Positions 45,393-57,940 of a DNA stretch of 64,000 nucleotides are shown here, piece by piece (position 1 is the stretch's first letter; every line of letters begins with the position of its first letter). Location of the stretch: contig JAJEKV010000067.1 in assembly GCA_021234155.1 (NCBI GenBank), positions 2,648,091-2,712,090 of the forward strand. Reading direction: 5' to 3'. The position numbers and the translations under genes are program-made. The notes beneath the pieces were generated by a model, which was not told where the DNA came from, did no database searches, and saw only the letters and a program-made list of their open reading frames with translations. Source of the DNA: Isoetes taiwanensis (lineage: Eukaryota > Streptophyta > Lycopodiopsida > Isoetales > Isoetaceae).

Positions 45393-46048
45393 GAACATGT
45401 TCATTGCATTGATAGAGGATGGCATCTTACATACAACAACCACTTCCTTCAGCTTATGCCCATAGCTTGTGATTGCAAAAAATGTAAGTATTTCCTTTAA
45501 CATATAGTGATGAAGGCCAGCACCAAATGCCCTCATTCAAAATGCATGATAGACAATTTTGGGTGGCTAGAATGGAACCTGTAAGGTTTGATGTTCATAA
45601 ATACTGAGTGTGAGATTGTCAAAGCTAGGATATTGAAAAAGTAACGATTATTGTATTAAATGGTCGTGAAACAAACAATCCTTAGGAGAGATAGATAGTA
45701 TTCTTAGGGAAAGTGGCATTAAGATAGGAAGACCAATGACCACATGAATTGTGGGTAAGTTACATGTTTACAAATATCCTTGATAAACTTACATCTTAGA
45801 TTTTAGAGTTTAGGCATTTTTGATGAATGTGACGAGTGAAAAACTATACCAAGTGTTGAGATATAACTTGGATTTGTATTCCTTAACCTCAATGAGTCTA
45901 GAGGATACAACATTAGTGATGATGTGTTAATCATATATTGTAATGGCTTGGGATTGTTTGTGAAAATTAGTAGGGTGAGCTTGTCGAAACACCGATCAAT
46001 ATGGTGATGTTGTGAAGGTCGAGAAGAGGAGGTAGAACATTATTGGTA
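45393..46048. other. No gene recognised
   Basis: AT-rich, no exon-like or repeat structure noted. Confidence 0.5.
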
Positions 46049-46224
46049 CGAAAAAGCCACAACACTAGGGATAAATTATTGTAGAGGGATAAATGTACAT
46101 AAATTATTAGGAGGCAATCTAACTTGGATATAATGCGAAAAGAGCCACAACACTAGGGATAAATCATTGTAGAGGGATAAATGTACATAAACTATTAAGA
46201 GGCAATCTAACTTTGATATAATGC
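46049..46224. repeat. 87-bp tandem duplication
   Basis: Both units hold GCCACAACACTAGGGATAAA, GTAGAGGGATAAATGTACAT and GAGGCAATCTAACTT, with a few differences. Confidence 0.9.
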
Positions 46225-49200
46225 AATGATTGCAAATTTTGCCAAACATGAAAATGCGTAATGCACCTTTACCCTGATAAAGTTCGAAAGGTTCATTTTT
46301 GGAATTCTTATTCAACATCTAGGACTTACATATTTAAACATAAATGCATAATAGCATTAATTTCCATAGGAGTTCATTCATAACACCGAAGTAAAGGCAC
46401 CAAAGTGGTCACTATACACGCCATTATACTAAAGGGTCTTAGGCCAAAGCGCCGAGGTGGTTATTATTTTCTTTCATCTTAGGCTAGAGGGGCATGGACA
46501 CACAAAAAAAAAGGGGCCATTGTATTAGAAAACCAAGGTAGTCAATGGGTTTCATCTTGGGCTAATGGGGTATTGAATTTAGAAATAAAGAGTCATAATG
46601 TGAGAACCACCAACTATTACCCCGCCATAATTGCAAGATTTTAGCTTAGCGCTTCCTATCAAAAGTGTAACATTGCCCATGTATTCCTGCATGCATAAGT
46701 TCCTAACAGCCCCATGCATCCATAATTGGATAGCTTAAAATACCACCCCGCCATCATCAAGCCCCATAGTTCTTTGGACAAAATGGAATCTTTGGGTGAA
46801 GGAGAAATGCCATCGGTTGGAAATCTTCAAGACTTAAAAACATTCAATGCAAAAAGAATTGATGAGTTACGACTCTTATATAACAAATAAAAATTTCGTA
46901 ATTCTTTGTTGCAATATAAAGTTTGTTGCAATATATCGATTTAGACAAAATCAGAATCGGGTCCACAATCAACTTTGACTTGTTTTACAAAGGGGAATAT
47001 CTGCCTTTGTTCGAGTAAAAGCATGGAACTTCAACACAATAAAATCAGAAATATTCGGACACATTCAACTTCAAAGACAACAAAAATGTACCATGCACTA
47101 TACAAAATCTGCGGGGGTTGTGACCATGTTATTAAGAAAGATAAAGTGAACCGTGGTTGCCCAAACTTGGCATTAAATTCATTATCCGTTCGGGATCTGC
47201 ATTGGCAAAAGGACATGCAACAATGAACTAAACAACTTTAATTTTTGTTTTTTTAATTGGAGGCAAGTAGTCCTACAAAAATTTGACCCTCCTAATCATG
47301 ATTCATGACGTTTTGATTTCTAATTTCATGTATAATCACCAATCAACCGTAGACATAGAGCTCATTGATATGGTACAGGTTGCTACTTGCCATAAGGCTA
47401 TGGAAGCGACAATAAATTAACGTAACGAAAAATATTGTGCACAATCAATAAAATTCAGGGGCATTTCCTTTGTACATACGATGGCCCATGCTCCTCAAAT
47501 CGGCATTCAACAAAAACATTAGAGTCACAAGGAGAAAAAAAAAGAGCCCAACCTAAATGCCAAACCTTCCTTACTCTACTTTCGAGAACCACATTTCTTT
47601 GAAAGATCCCAATGAAGCAAGAATACGCCTCCCGATCCGACGCAAAATATAAGATATCCAAGTACATTAGGAAGGGTTAAGTTCTTTGCTTTAACGAATT
47701 ATCTTGATAAATCATCGGTGTCCCCTATGGGCCGTCAAATTCAATTTTCTATTCTCGACTTTAAACATTCTACAAAGCAGCCGGTCGCAGTAGAGACCAA
47801 ATAACCTGAATCTATGTTCTATTGCATTCCCACTTGCAAGCACTTTGACCCTTCTTTGCTGAGGTGCCTCCTGTAGAAAACAAAGATGTTAACCAGTTTT
47901 CTGCTTTTAACCAACCATAAATAGTTTGCTACCTCCATGAGATCCTTCTCCGAGCGTTCTTTCAATTCTTTGCATCGATGCGCATACCACCAGCAAGCTA
48001 TTATTAGACAACCCAAGGGACTAAATTAGATGCAAAAAGAACTTTCAATCCTGGTAACCATAATACCTTGCATAATTGCCAAACTGACACGTAACATTAA
48101 CAATGCATCCTTGGTCTGAAAAATGGGACACAACTTGATCTCCTTCACATCATTTGTTCATTACAAACTGGCCCATGGTTGTGTTCAGCATTATTTGCGA
48201 ACAAAGCTCAATCAAATTGTTCCCAGCCACATAAGCATGCACTCACCACAGCCACATAAGCATGCACTCACCACATGTGTGCATGTCGACATGCATAATT
48301 GAAATTGAAACTAGCATTTTGATCATATAAAACCTATTTGTAAATAGGCAGTAGGCTGCACCATTGTATGAACGAAGGAGAGAGAGTTAACCTTCCAAAA
48401 CTTCTTCCACGACCAGGGACTTCAAAAATGATGCAATCTGGCCATCCATGTCTGCAATCAAACAAATATACACGTATAGCTTAGATATGTGCTTAGATAT
48501 ATGCATGCCATCTTGTGTGTTCCCTTGCAACGAATAAGAAAAGATCAAAATTTTCTAAACTGCAAAGTAAGAATATGAAATTAGATTCTCACAGGCTTTC
48601 ACTTACAATGGGTAGAATCTTATTATTAAGTCGCGCAACAAACCAAGAAATGGCATGGTATACCTTTACACAAGCTCAATATCTTCAATAAGAAATTTCC
48701 TTAGATACTTGAATACTAATGAAATTGATGTGAACACCTATAAACATGTGCGGCATCATGTTTAACAACCACAAGCTCCAAAATATAAGCACACCAGGAG
48801 CAACATGTCTTTTCATGTCTGCACGCCCCCAAAGGCAATGTAATAGATAAGTTATATGGTCATTCAATCCCTCTGAGCGCATGTGTAATGATCCTTCACA
48901 TGTTCATACATACTAATAATGCATATGATGATTAAGAGTAAAACTTAGGCTCCCACTTCATTTTCTTGATGCCTCTAAGCCTACATAAGAGCAACATAAA
49001 TGTTTGGCAAAAGCTCATATCCAATTTTTGACAGACATAGAACACAATAAAATAGGATAAGCTGTTCTATACATAGCATAAAGAAACCAACACCTAAAAA
49101 GAATTATGAGGGATTAATATTTCTTGTGCTGGTTCAGATTTAGCACGGAACATAAATGCAAACTCGTTGCTAATACCTTACTAATAGATACTGAAGGCAA

Positions 49201-49249
49201 CGAATAACCTGTGAGAATAGGAATTGCTTTGTTAGCATCAATTGCTTGC
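46225..49249. other. No gene recognised
   Basis: Mostly AT-rich. A 25-bp perfect tandem duplication, CAGCCACATAAGCATGCACT and flank, lies at 48220-48270. The plus frame at 46975-47226 and minus frame at 47455-47667 have no motif. Occasional GCAG and GTAAG words suggest introns of an undetected gene. Confidence 0.4.
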
Positions 49250-50230
49250 TGCCATTTTTGTATGGCATCTACACGCTAGCAGACATTTGGGTATAACTTG
49301 CAAATGCAAGATCCATTTCTCAAGTAAGAGTATTCATTGGAAAGCTTAAGGGAAGCTCTAAAAATAAGTCTAGGCATGCATCTTCCAAATTCCTATTGTA
49401 TATATGTCAAATATAGCAAAATACATTTGCTATTCTAATTCTAATTCTAATTCTAATTCTATAGCACAAATATGGAAGTAACTCCAAAAAGAAGGCTCTC
49501 TTGTTCTAGTAACTACTTCAAGTACATAACACAGAGATATACATTAAAATGAAATTAAAATGAATGGCAAATAGTTCATTACCTCCTTTTTTAAATCTCC
49601 AACAACTGAGACGGCCATGTTCAACATGTTATATGTGCACCAGCTAGAAGATATTTCGGCATAACTTGCAAATGCAAGATCCATTTCTGAAGCAATAGCA
49701 TCCATTAAAAAGCTTAAGGGAAGCTCTAAAAATAAGTCTAGGCACACATCTTTCAAATTCCCACTCTGTATATGCCAAATATGGCAAAATACATTTGTTC
49801 TAATTCTACAGCGGAGTACAAACATGGAGGTTGACTCCAAGAAGAAAGGTCTATTGCCTGAGTAACTACTCTAAATTACATGCATAACACAGGAATACAC
49901 AGGGATATACATTAAAATGAATGACAAATAGTACATTACCTCCTATTTAAAATCTCCAACAACTGAGACGGCCATGTGCACCAGCTAGTAGATACTTGGG
50001 CATAACTTGCAAATGCAAGATCCATTTCCCAAGCAAGAGTATCCATTGGAAAGCTTGAGGGAAGCTCTACAAATAAGTCTAGGCACACATCTTTCAAATT
50101 CCTATTGTATATATGTCAAATATGGCAAAATACATTTCCTGTTCTAATTCTACAAAGAAGACAAACATGGAGGTAACTCCAAAAAAGCTCTTGTCCGAGT
50201 AACTACTCTAAATACATGACACAGGATGAC
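49250..50230 (-). repeat. Three imperfect tandem units with a conserved minus-strand reading
   Basis: Units at about 49250-49529, 49530-49890 and 49903-50230 share CTTGCAAATGCAAGATCC, GGAAGCTCTA, AATAAGTCTAGGCA and ATGGCAAAATACATTT. On the minus strand all three read NLKDVCLDLFLELP...EMDLAFASYA with conservative changes (Leu/Val, Thr/Ala, Gln/Glu, Val/Ile). Units 2 and 3 are open; unit 1 has a stop before EMDL. An ACAATAG acceptor precedes the reading in units 1 and 3. It looks like a tandemly duplicated exon of an unidentified protein. (TTCTAA)n lies in unit 1 near 49435-49460. Confidence 0.75.
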
Positions 50231-51837
50231 GAATAGTTTTGGGGCAATCTGCATAATGCAAACAAATAATTCACCAGCCTCCAGAACTTTTGTGCAAAAA
50301 ATAAGATATTTGATACCTGAAAGTCTCTCGAACTTGACTTTAAAATTTATTGACCATCTAGTGTTTCATAGTCAACACTCCCAACCAATTCGCAACTCTC
50401 ATAAGAGCATGTAACGAATTCATCTGATCATGCCAGTACAAAAAGACGTATATAAATCAAGTATCTAATAAATGGTAAGTAATGTTACAAAATAGAAATT
50501 TCAACAAACCTCACAAATGCTATTGGGTTAACCTGCTACTTGAGAAAAAGACACCATGTTTTAAGGACAATTTCCTTTCTTTGAAATAAAATACCATCAG
50601 GCCTAACCATGTGAAAGATGTTTTTGTTGCAGTTATCATGCCAGCTTCTATTCCTAGTACAAACTGCAACGGATCATCAAATCCACTGATGCCAAAATCT
50701 CAGCTATCTTCTTAAGGGCGGACAAAGTTCAAATAAGCAGATCGACCACGGATCCTTCCTGCAAAGCGGGATATCGTTCTAAGAAACGAAATATAAAGTT
50801 AATAAAAGGAGATACTAACCTTAAAGGTGGTTTAGAATACCGCTTCCAGCTCAAAGATCACCCTGCAAATTGTAAATCTTGATATTTCTGAAGCGAAAGA
50901 AAGCAGCTCCACCGTGGCACTGGTCTAGCAGCCCTGCTATAGCTGCACACAATGCATCGAAATAGGGGCAAGGTTCTAAACGAGAATCGACTGTCAAGCT
51001 AATAAAACGAAATGCAAACAACAAAAATACAGACCGTAAAATAGATGGGGTAAGCTTGGCAGCTATGCTCTGAGCGCCTTGAATCTTTTCGTCTAGGCAT
51101 GAATCTCTTCATTTAGAATGTAGAATAGTAGCAATTACCGAAATCCCTGTCGGATCCACGAGCATCTGCGCAACCACGAGCTTACTTCCACTGCGGATTC
51201 CTTGAACGTATTCCCGTGTCTTTTTGTCAATAAAATCATTTCGTGGCCTATACTAACCGCTTTACACCGCCTTTCTGTCCCCGTAAATTATTAGTCCCCC
51301 ACCAAAGTAAGAATGAAGAATTGTGCACCGGATTTGCCCGTCACCCATGACCAAAAATTGGAAAAAATGGATGCGGTAAGTAAGAGTAAAGATGAACCTT
51401 AAAAAAGCTTCCATAGGATTTCTTAACGAGGTCCCGTGCATTTTCAAAATGAATCAGTTCGTGGCTAGAAGGATAATATGGAGATGCGCAATGATCCATC
51501 CCGCTCTTTCATTTCTTAATCCACCCAATCTCGTCCACGGAGGTCGGAAACTTAACCCCAAAAGGTAGATTTTTCTATAATGAGGCAAATAGAGAACGAT
51601 TTTGGGACATTTAAATGCCGATCAAAACAAAGGTCGCAACAAAAAAAAACGGCGATTTGAGCTTCAGTTTGAGCTCTGCCATGGCTCCGCCGGACCTTGG
51701 TCATACGCGATGGTCGGATGGGCAAAAGAAATGGTCTCCATCACCACTGCTGCTCCAATCGACTGAACCCCAAGGAAAGCCACAGGGGCGCCATCGTCGA
51801 ATTCGATGGAGAAATCGAATTGGGGCTTTTGTTGTGG
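50231..51837. other. No gene recognised
   Basis: AT-rich, then more even from 50940. The patch 51620-51830 has CG-rich open frames in several frames (GGACCTTGGTCATACGCG and neighbours) but no recognisable protein. It may be the start or exon of something truncated by R1-G. Confidence 0.4.
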
Positions 51838-52175
51838 GCCGTCCAAATCCGAGATGGACGGTCGAGATGAAATGCCCCAATTTCAAGGGTCGAGATTAAA
51901 AGCCCCAAAAAGCGGGTCGCTTTGGATCTAACGGTCCACATCAAAAGCCCCAAATAAAGGTCCTCGTGATGCGGGCGCCGATCTCAAGACATTCAACGCC
52001 CGTATATACACCTCAATTTCTACCAAAAGGGGGTTGCTTGGGGTGATTCGAGGTGTCACCATCTGCACCGTCCATCGCAGAGATGGACGGCCGAGATCAA
52101 TCTCTACCAAAAATTTGTGGCATAATCTCTACACCATTTGAGACTCTACATCATTTGTGGCACCCAATATAATTG
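51838..52175 (-). mobile_element. R1 repeat copy G
   Basis: GAGATGGACGGTCGAGATG, AAGCCCCAAATAAAGGTCC, GGGGTGATTCGAGGTGTCACC and the hairpin around CACCGTCCATCGCAGAGATG, ending AATATAATTGTATATATAT. An insert with TCTCAAGACATTCAACGCCC is not in other copies. Confidence 0.75.
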
Positions 52176-52194
52176 TATATATATAAGGATATAT

Positions 52195-52470
52195 CTATTA
52201 TTATATATATACAATTATATTATGGGTCCTATGGGGGGTTGAAAGTTTGTAGAGATTCATCCTGGCCGTCGATTTTCTGAGGTGTCACGACAATGGCCCT
52301 TGGATTTGATGGGGGGGGCATGCATGGGGCATGCATGGGGCATGCACCCCATCCCTGGGCCGTCGATCGGGCACGTGAGAAATCGTGGCCCTTGATTTCT
52401 TTGGGGGATGGATGGCCCGGATCAAAAGCCCCTTTATTTGGGGCTTTTATTTTCGACCGTCAGATTAAAG
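52195..52470 (+). mobile_element. R1 repeat copy H, facing copy G
   Basis: Starts ATATATACAATTATATTATG. It holds three tandem GGGGCATGCAT units (52312-52345), GGGCCGTCGATCGGGCACG and AAGCCCCTTTATTTGGGGCT. The stretch 52225-52410 is the inverse of 13685-13860. Copies G and H meet tail to tail across a short TA-rich junction (52163-52210). Confidence 0.75.
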
Positions 52471-53744
52471 GGGCAGGTGATATCTTAGTCGTCAAAATAT
52501 TGCTGAAGGGTGATTTAATGGTGGCATGTGCAATTATGGAGCATTTATTTTTATGATGACGTGGGAAAGAAAATGGAGAATTTATTGCACAAATTTATTA
52601 TTATCTATGGTTTTCTATTCTAATAGTGACATGTGCGGATTCTATTCTAATGGTTTTCGAGCAAAGCGATTTCTGTTCTCACGCCGGAGCAGAGCTCGAA
52701 ACTTGGATTTCTTCGTGCCTGTGTTATGGCGGCAATGTGGAGCGGCATTCGAGTTTCGCTTTGTTGCTGATGGCTCCTCATTTCTAGCGATGTGGCAGTC
52801 TAGAAATATTGACGCAAAAATGGTTGAATTTGGGCGCCTATCTTGCCGTCTTCTTCACAGTTCATCCGTGGTCTGCAAAAAATCCTAGAAGAAACGATTT
52901 TGTTAGAACCTTGCTCCTGTTTCGATCCATTCTGTGCAGCTATAGAAGAGCTAGAGCGTCACGACAGTGAAGAAGACCACGGATTTTGCTTCCTTAGAAA
53001 TGTCGGTTTGCAGGTTATTCTTGGAGTTGGAAGCGAGATAGAAAGCAAGCTCTAAAGCCCTTGAAAGAATCAGGTAATACAGTCATCAGGTCCTTAGGAT
53101 TTTCTCAATCAAAAGGACCGTGAACTGCTCCACATTTCGAGTTAAGAGGGGAATCCTTCGTTCTGGGATGAGCATAATGTTCAGGTTGGTTTAGCATTGC
53201 TTTCTTAGTTACCCTTTGGTTTGCGGCGAACAATTTTGTTCTGAGGCCAGTACCCAGTCTAGAATTATTCCTGCATTTGCTCCTATTTATGTACTAAATC
53301 TTTGTTCAATCGCTCTGTTCTTATTGTGCGTTTTGTTTCTGCAGCTGGAAAGGAAATGTTGATCAAGACTCTTGCTCCGGCAGTCGGTTCTTTATGGTAA
53401 TTTTCGTCTGCTCCAAATATGACCGGATTTGGAGCTCTGCTCTATAACAGTAGGGCTGTGTAAAAGTCTTCCTTTAATTCTATTCTGTTTATTTGCTTGC
53501 ATTGGCGGCCTGATGGTAAGCAGCTATGGCAGAGTTATGGAAGGAATTTTTTCTTTTTTCGTTTTCTTTATGAGTCTGAGAGCATTCCGGGCATTGCCAA
53601 ACCCTGCTGATAAATCTCATGTCCAAACATTACATCTCGAAGTAGCCAGGAGTTCTCCGGTGACAATGTACGAATTTGATTCTTATACGGCTATTCTGCA
53701 TTTCTCGATTAATGTTTCTATTTGATTTTCTAGGCTGATGTTCC
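52471..53744. other. Possible start region of a plus-strand gene
   Basis: Open runs 52660-52885 and 52843-53055 (reading EETILLEPCSCFDPFCAAIE, ERHDSEEDHGFCFL) and 53345-53397 (AGKEMLIKTLAPAVGSLW after a TTCTGCAG acceptor, before GTAATTTT) look exon-like. GTTCTCACGCCGGAGCAGAG at 52675 recalls 28389. No family was recognised and the runs do not join into one frame. Confidence 0.3.
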
Positions 53745-55150
53745 TCAAGCCATGTTTGCCTCACTGATGCCCAATGATTGTAATGATCTATGGTTTTCCA
53801 GTAGTCTCTTCACTTGTTAATTTGCTATTATTTAAGTTGCTGATCTGGGGGTAGGTGTTCTGCATAATTTAGATCTGAACCTTATATTTTTAGTGGTGAT
53901 GGCAAGGAGTTAAATTATGCCTTGAATGCTGACTGATGGCCTTTCTTAGATATTGACCAGTGAAAAATTGTTTGTATCATACATATTAACAGCTAGGTTC
54001 CTTGATCTGCAGAGGATAAATACTCAGGATATTTGCTTTGTTCTACTCATAACCCTTTGGCTTTTAATTTTGTTCTCATGCCAAGCTCCACACATCCCTA
54101 TATTTTTCCAGATTAGTCTATGATTTGGCATATTTTCGGCTCTCGAGGCTACAGGTCGCTATGGGATTACATCACTAACATTTTGGGTCTACTAATTTAG
54201 GATCTGGTGTTGCCTTGATGACTTGGCACTCTAGTTTTTCTCATTATGTTTTTGTTTGCCTCACAGATGCTTAATGTCATTGACGATTTATTATCCTCCA
54301 GTTGTCTCATGTGACCCTAATTTTGAGTAGATGTCGGTTTTAATGCAATGAATTGTGTAGATCTGGAAGTGGCTTAGTGATATTGCATATGCACGTATAA
54401 TTTAGTATTATCACATTGTAAGCTTAGTTCCTTTGGATGTAGTAATGAAGTTAACGAATTCATGCTGATAATTTGCTCCTGCTGTTATGCCCTACCATGA
54501 ACCGTTGTTTGATACAGTAGCAGCATTTTTTAGCTCTTTGGAACTTCTAGACCTTGGTTTTAGTCATTATTTTGGCATAACAAGTCTGTGCTATTAATTT
54601 TCTTCTGCTATTTATGTCCCACCATGAACTATGGTTTTATACTGTTGCAGCATTGTCTAGCTTTTTGAAACCCATAGATTTTGGGATTTGCCTCCATTTT
54701 GTACCCTGTATACCTCTTCATGTAGCCATGGGTGGCAATATTACTCTAACAAGCTTGATCTGCTGTTTTTGGGCTGCTCCTTAAATCATTTAACCCTGTT
54801 CATGGTCTTTTTGTCCTGTGACCATTATATCAGTAGATGTTGCGGTTGGTAAAATGAATTATGTAGATCTGGTAGGATTTTATTCATAATTTTGCATATG
54901 CACATAGTATTTTGAATTATCCCATGGTAAGCCTGTTTCCTTTGGCTATATTGAAGGAATTAACAAGTCTATGCTGTTACTGTTCTCCTGCTTTTTTAAT
55001 CCTACCATGAACCTTTGTGTTTTACTGTTGCAGCTTTGTTTAGCTCTTTGGAACCCTTTGACCTGGGGCTTTGTTTTTGTTGCACCCTTTAAGCCTCTTC
55101 ATTTAGCCATGTGTGGAAATGTAATTCTAACATGCTTAATCTGCAGTGCT
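53745..55150. repeat. Three diverged tandem units of about 500 bp
   Basis: Unit starts near 53745, 54248 and 54760. Shared words include TTTGCCTCAC(A/T)GATGC, TTTTGCATATGCAC, CC(C/T)ACCATGAAC, TTTAGCTCTTTGGAAC and CCTCTTCAT(T/G)TAGCCATG. Several carry GTTGCAG acceptor-like words. This is probably intronic duplication, older than the short tandem copies elsewhere. Confidence 0.75.
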
Positions 55151-55549
55151 TCCCACTGGAAAATTTGGGAAAAACCATTCTTGCATTCTTTTCCGCATTT
55201 TACTATTTAGATCTAAGCTATATTATGATCTCAAGCTACATTAGCTTATACATCTTTGTTATTTGTCTCATATACATTCACAGACTCTGCCAGAAATACT
55301 TTAAAATAAAACAGAGCACCATGTCCGTAAAGGAAAATATAATATGGTATTTATTCCAACGGTCGCATCGATGTTAGCCAAGGTGAGCGAATTTAGTGCA
55401 GTTTTTGTCTGTGTAAATTATACTATGACCTTAGGAAGATCCAGCATCTTTTTGCGAATCAAGTTATATGATTTGAATGTCTTCTGCACTTGCATTTGCA
55501 GAGCTAAATCAGTTTTCCTAGCCTAAACGGTTGCATTTGAGAAGGACCA

Positions 55550-55887
55550 CCAGGAATGCCGGAACCATTAACTCTCCAAAAACCTGGATTACTTGGAATG
55601 CAGATTCTTGCTGGGGTTCCTAAAGTGGGGTTAGCAACGTTGCAAAAGCCTACAACAACTCTAGAAATGCAGCAGATACAGAAACTCAGACACAAAGAAT
55701 GCAGGAACCTGAATTACCTCAAATGCAGATATCTGATGGGGGTCCTAAGGTTCTACCGACACAATTGCAGAAGTCTGAGCCCAAGGGGATGGAAAAGCCT
55801 GCAGGGGGTCATAAGATAGCACCATCACAATTACAAAATGTTAGACCACTTGGATTTCAAAAGACAGAATTACAAAATGTTATTTGA
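55550..55887 (+). pseudogene. Repetitive Pro/Gln-rich coding fragment, frameshifted
   Basis: Two units of about 147 bp each read M-x-EP-x-L-x-Q ... MQI ... G-x-PKV ... LQK: 55556-55690 (MPEPLTLQKPGLLGMQILAG) and 55699-55887 (MQEPELPQMQISDGGPKVLP, then QLQNVRPLGFQKTELQNVI and stop). The second is one frame off the first, so a base was lost or gained between them. The repeat pattern suggests a low-complexity structural protein; family unknown. Confidence 0.5.
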
Positions 55888-57339
55888 AGTTATTTGTATT
55901 GGAAGCCCTTTTTGTCTGAGGCCCATGAGGCCCATTTACTGTGCATGCCATGGCCATCTGTTTTGCAACCACAACTTCTAAATTATTCTGGAATCTCGCT
56001 TTGCATCTGGGCAACAAGAGCCTATATTAGGCTCCAACAAGTCTTCCTCTCTTCTTTGGCCAGATCGTAAGCTTTCATTTTAAAATTTGCTTGCTAGTCT
56101 AGCTATAGCCAAATAGCTGGATTTGGCATAAGGCCTATATGATCTATTTGTCTGTACGCATACTGAAAGGGGCATAAACCCTGTTTTTGTTATATGCTGC
56201 TGATGTATGCATGCTTGGAAGAGAAGAGTGCGAGATTTATTGGCTTGGGGATGTATCTTCTACTAAACAATATATTTTTTCGACAGACCAATGGAGTAAG
56301 ATCTTGTTGCATGAGTTTTTGTGCAACATCAAAGGTAAAGGCAGTCTGTGTTCCTTCGTGAATAGTGGAAAACTCCTTATCTTGCCATTCGGATCTCCTG
56401 TTTTGTAGATGTGATTGACGTTGAGATAAAGTTAAGGTGAAATTGCAAGTTGCCATTTTTGTGATTATGTCAAACAGGCAACTATTGTACTAATAACTCC
56501 CTTTCAACTGCAGAGAGGTGGCAAAAGGTTATAGCCAAAAATGGCAAAGGTTACTGCCAAAAATGGCAAAGGTTACTGCCATAAATGGTAATCAACTTGA
56601 TGGTTATAGGTGCAGCCCGGTCTTGAACTTTGATTCTTAACTCTTGGATTTGCATTTTTTCAAATTTGGATGGGCTTACCATCTTATAGCTCTGTGTTCA
56701 TATTGGGACAATAGAGGTGTTCATAATGGGACAATAGAGGAATGCTGAGAGACTTAATGTTAGATAATAGACTTAATGTACCACTATTATTGCATTCTTC
56801 TTATCAATCCACAATATGGATTTATAGCTTCTAGCACGGAAGCTATGCATGCAACCCAAGTGAATGGAACTCTATATTGTTCTGCTCTTGGATATCTGTC
56901 ATTACCATCGTGGACATACCAATGTAATGGCTGGTGTGGTTTTGAAACAGAACCTGGTGATGGTATGTCGACCCATAAGTGCAATTGACGAAGGCGTACT
57001 GAGCTCTATGAACTGTCCATCTGCACCAAGAGCCGTGAAGCAAAAGAGATGATTCATCTTTCGACTATCGGCACTGAAACCTCGTTCACTATAAATTCGT
57101 GCGAGCTCATGATGTAATTCAGGCAATGTGGCAAGTATCCTCTTTCCATTATTACAACAAAAGCATCATTCTCATTTATAAGCGAGCGAGGTGTGGCGGT
57201 CTTGGGCAAGCCCCATTCCATGTAAACATGGCGTGAAACTTAAACTTCTGTTGCATTCTACTAATTTGTCTTTCCCAATGCTCAACTGCAGAAGGAAGTG
57301 TTGGAAATGACTCAGATGTACCACAAATCTAATTTGCTT
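55888..57339. other. No gene recognised; microduplications
   Basis: Near-tandem duplications lie at 56520-56588 (AAAAATGGCAAAGGTTACTG) and 56701-56740 (GGGACAATAGAGG twice). Open frames around 56776-57126 lie in both strands and carry no motif. Confidence 0.5.
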
Positions 57340-57940
57340 AGATTGTCCAAGTTCCTTAAGATTCCTTAAGATATTACAAAAAAATTATTAGATCCAGTGA
57401 TGACTTTAAGGTGTGAAACTTCGTAAAGTTGCTATATTTTACCATTTTTTAAAATCTGGATTCGATGGTTTACTAGGATGCGTACGCTAAAACAACTTCA
57501 AAAATCGCCAAAATTTGATAATATTACATCCCAATTATAGTAAGTTCGCCAAATTAATGGACATTTTACAGTAAAAACCTCAATTTTATGGTAAGACATC
57601 TAATTCTACTAAATTCATTTCGATAAAAATGTTGAAAAAATAGGAAACAATCGCCACCGTTTCTATAGTTTAGAAGCAGCTAGAGGATGATAAAGTCATC
57701 ACTAATTAGATCGTTTAACATTCTATTAGATTCCTTGAAGATTTAAGTTGCAAAAATGGTTCCCGAGCCTCTAATTGTAGATTCATGATTCATTTCCTCT
57801 AGGCCCCTTTAAGATTCCCTTAGATTCTTAAGAGCTTGTGAAGATTCTCTTATGATTTTTGCTAGACTTCCTAAAGTTGAAAGTTCCCCTTAAGAATTTG
57901 CAAGGTTTTATGAGGAGTCTATGTAGATGCGGTAAGAATT
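57340..57940 (-). repeat. Degenerate AATCT repeat, inverse of the window ends
   Basis: AAGATTCC, TTAGATTC and AAGATTCTC words recur through the stretch, and GTTCCCCTTAAGAATTTGCA recalls the inverse of 1140-1170. It is a decayed relative of the repeat at 900-1170. Confidence 0.45.
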
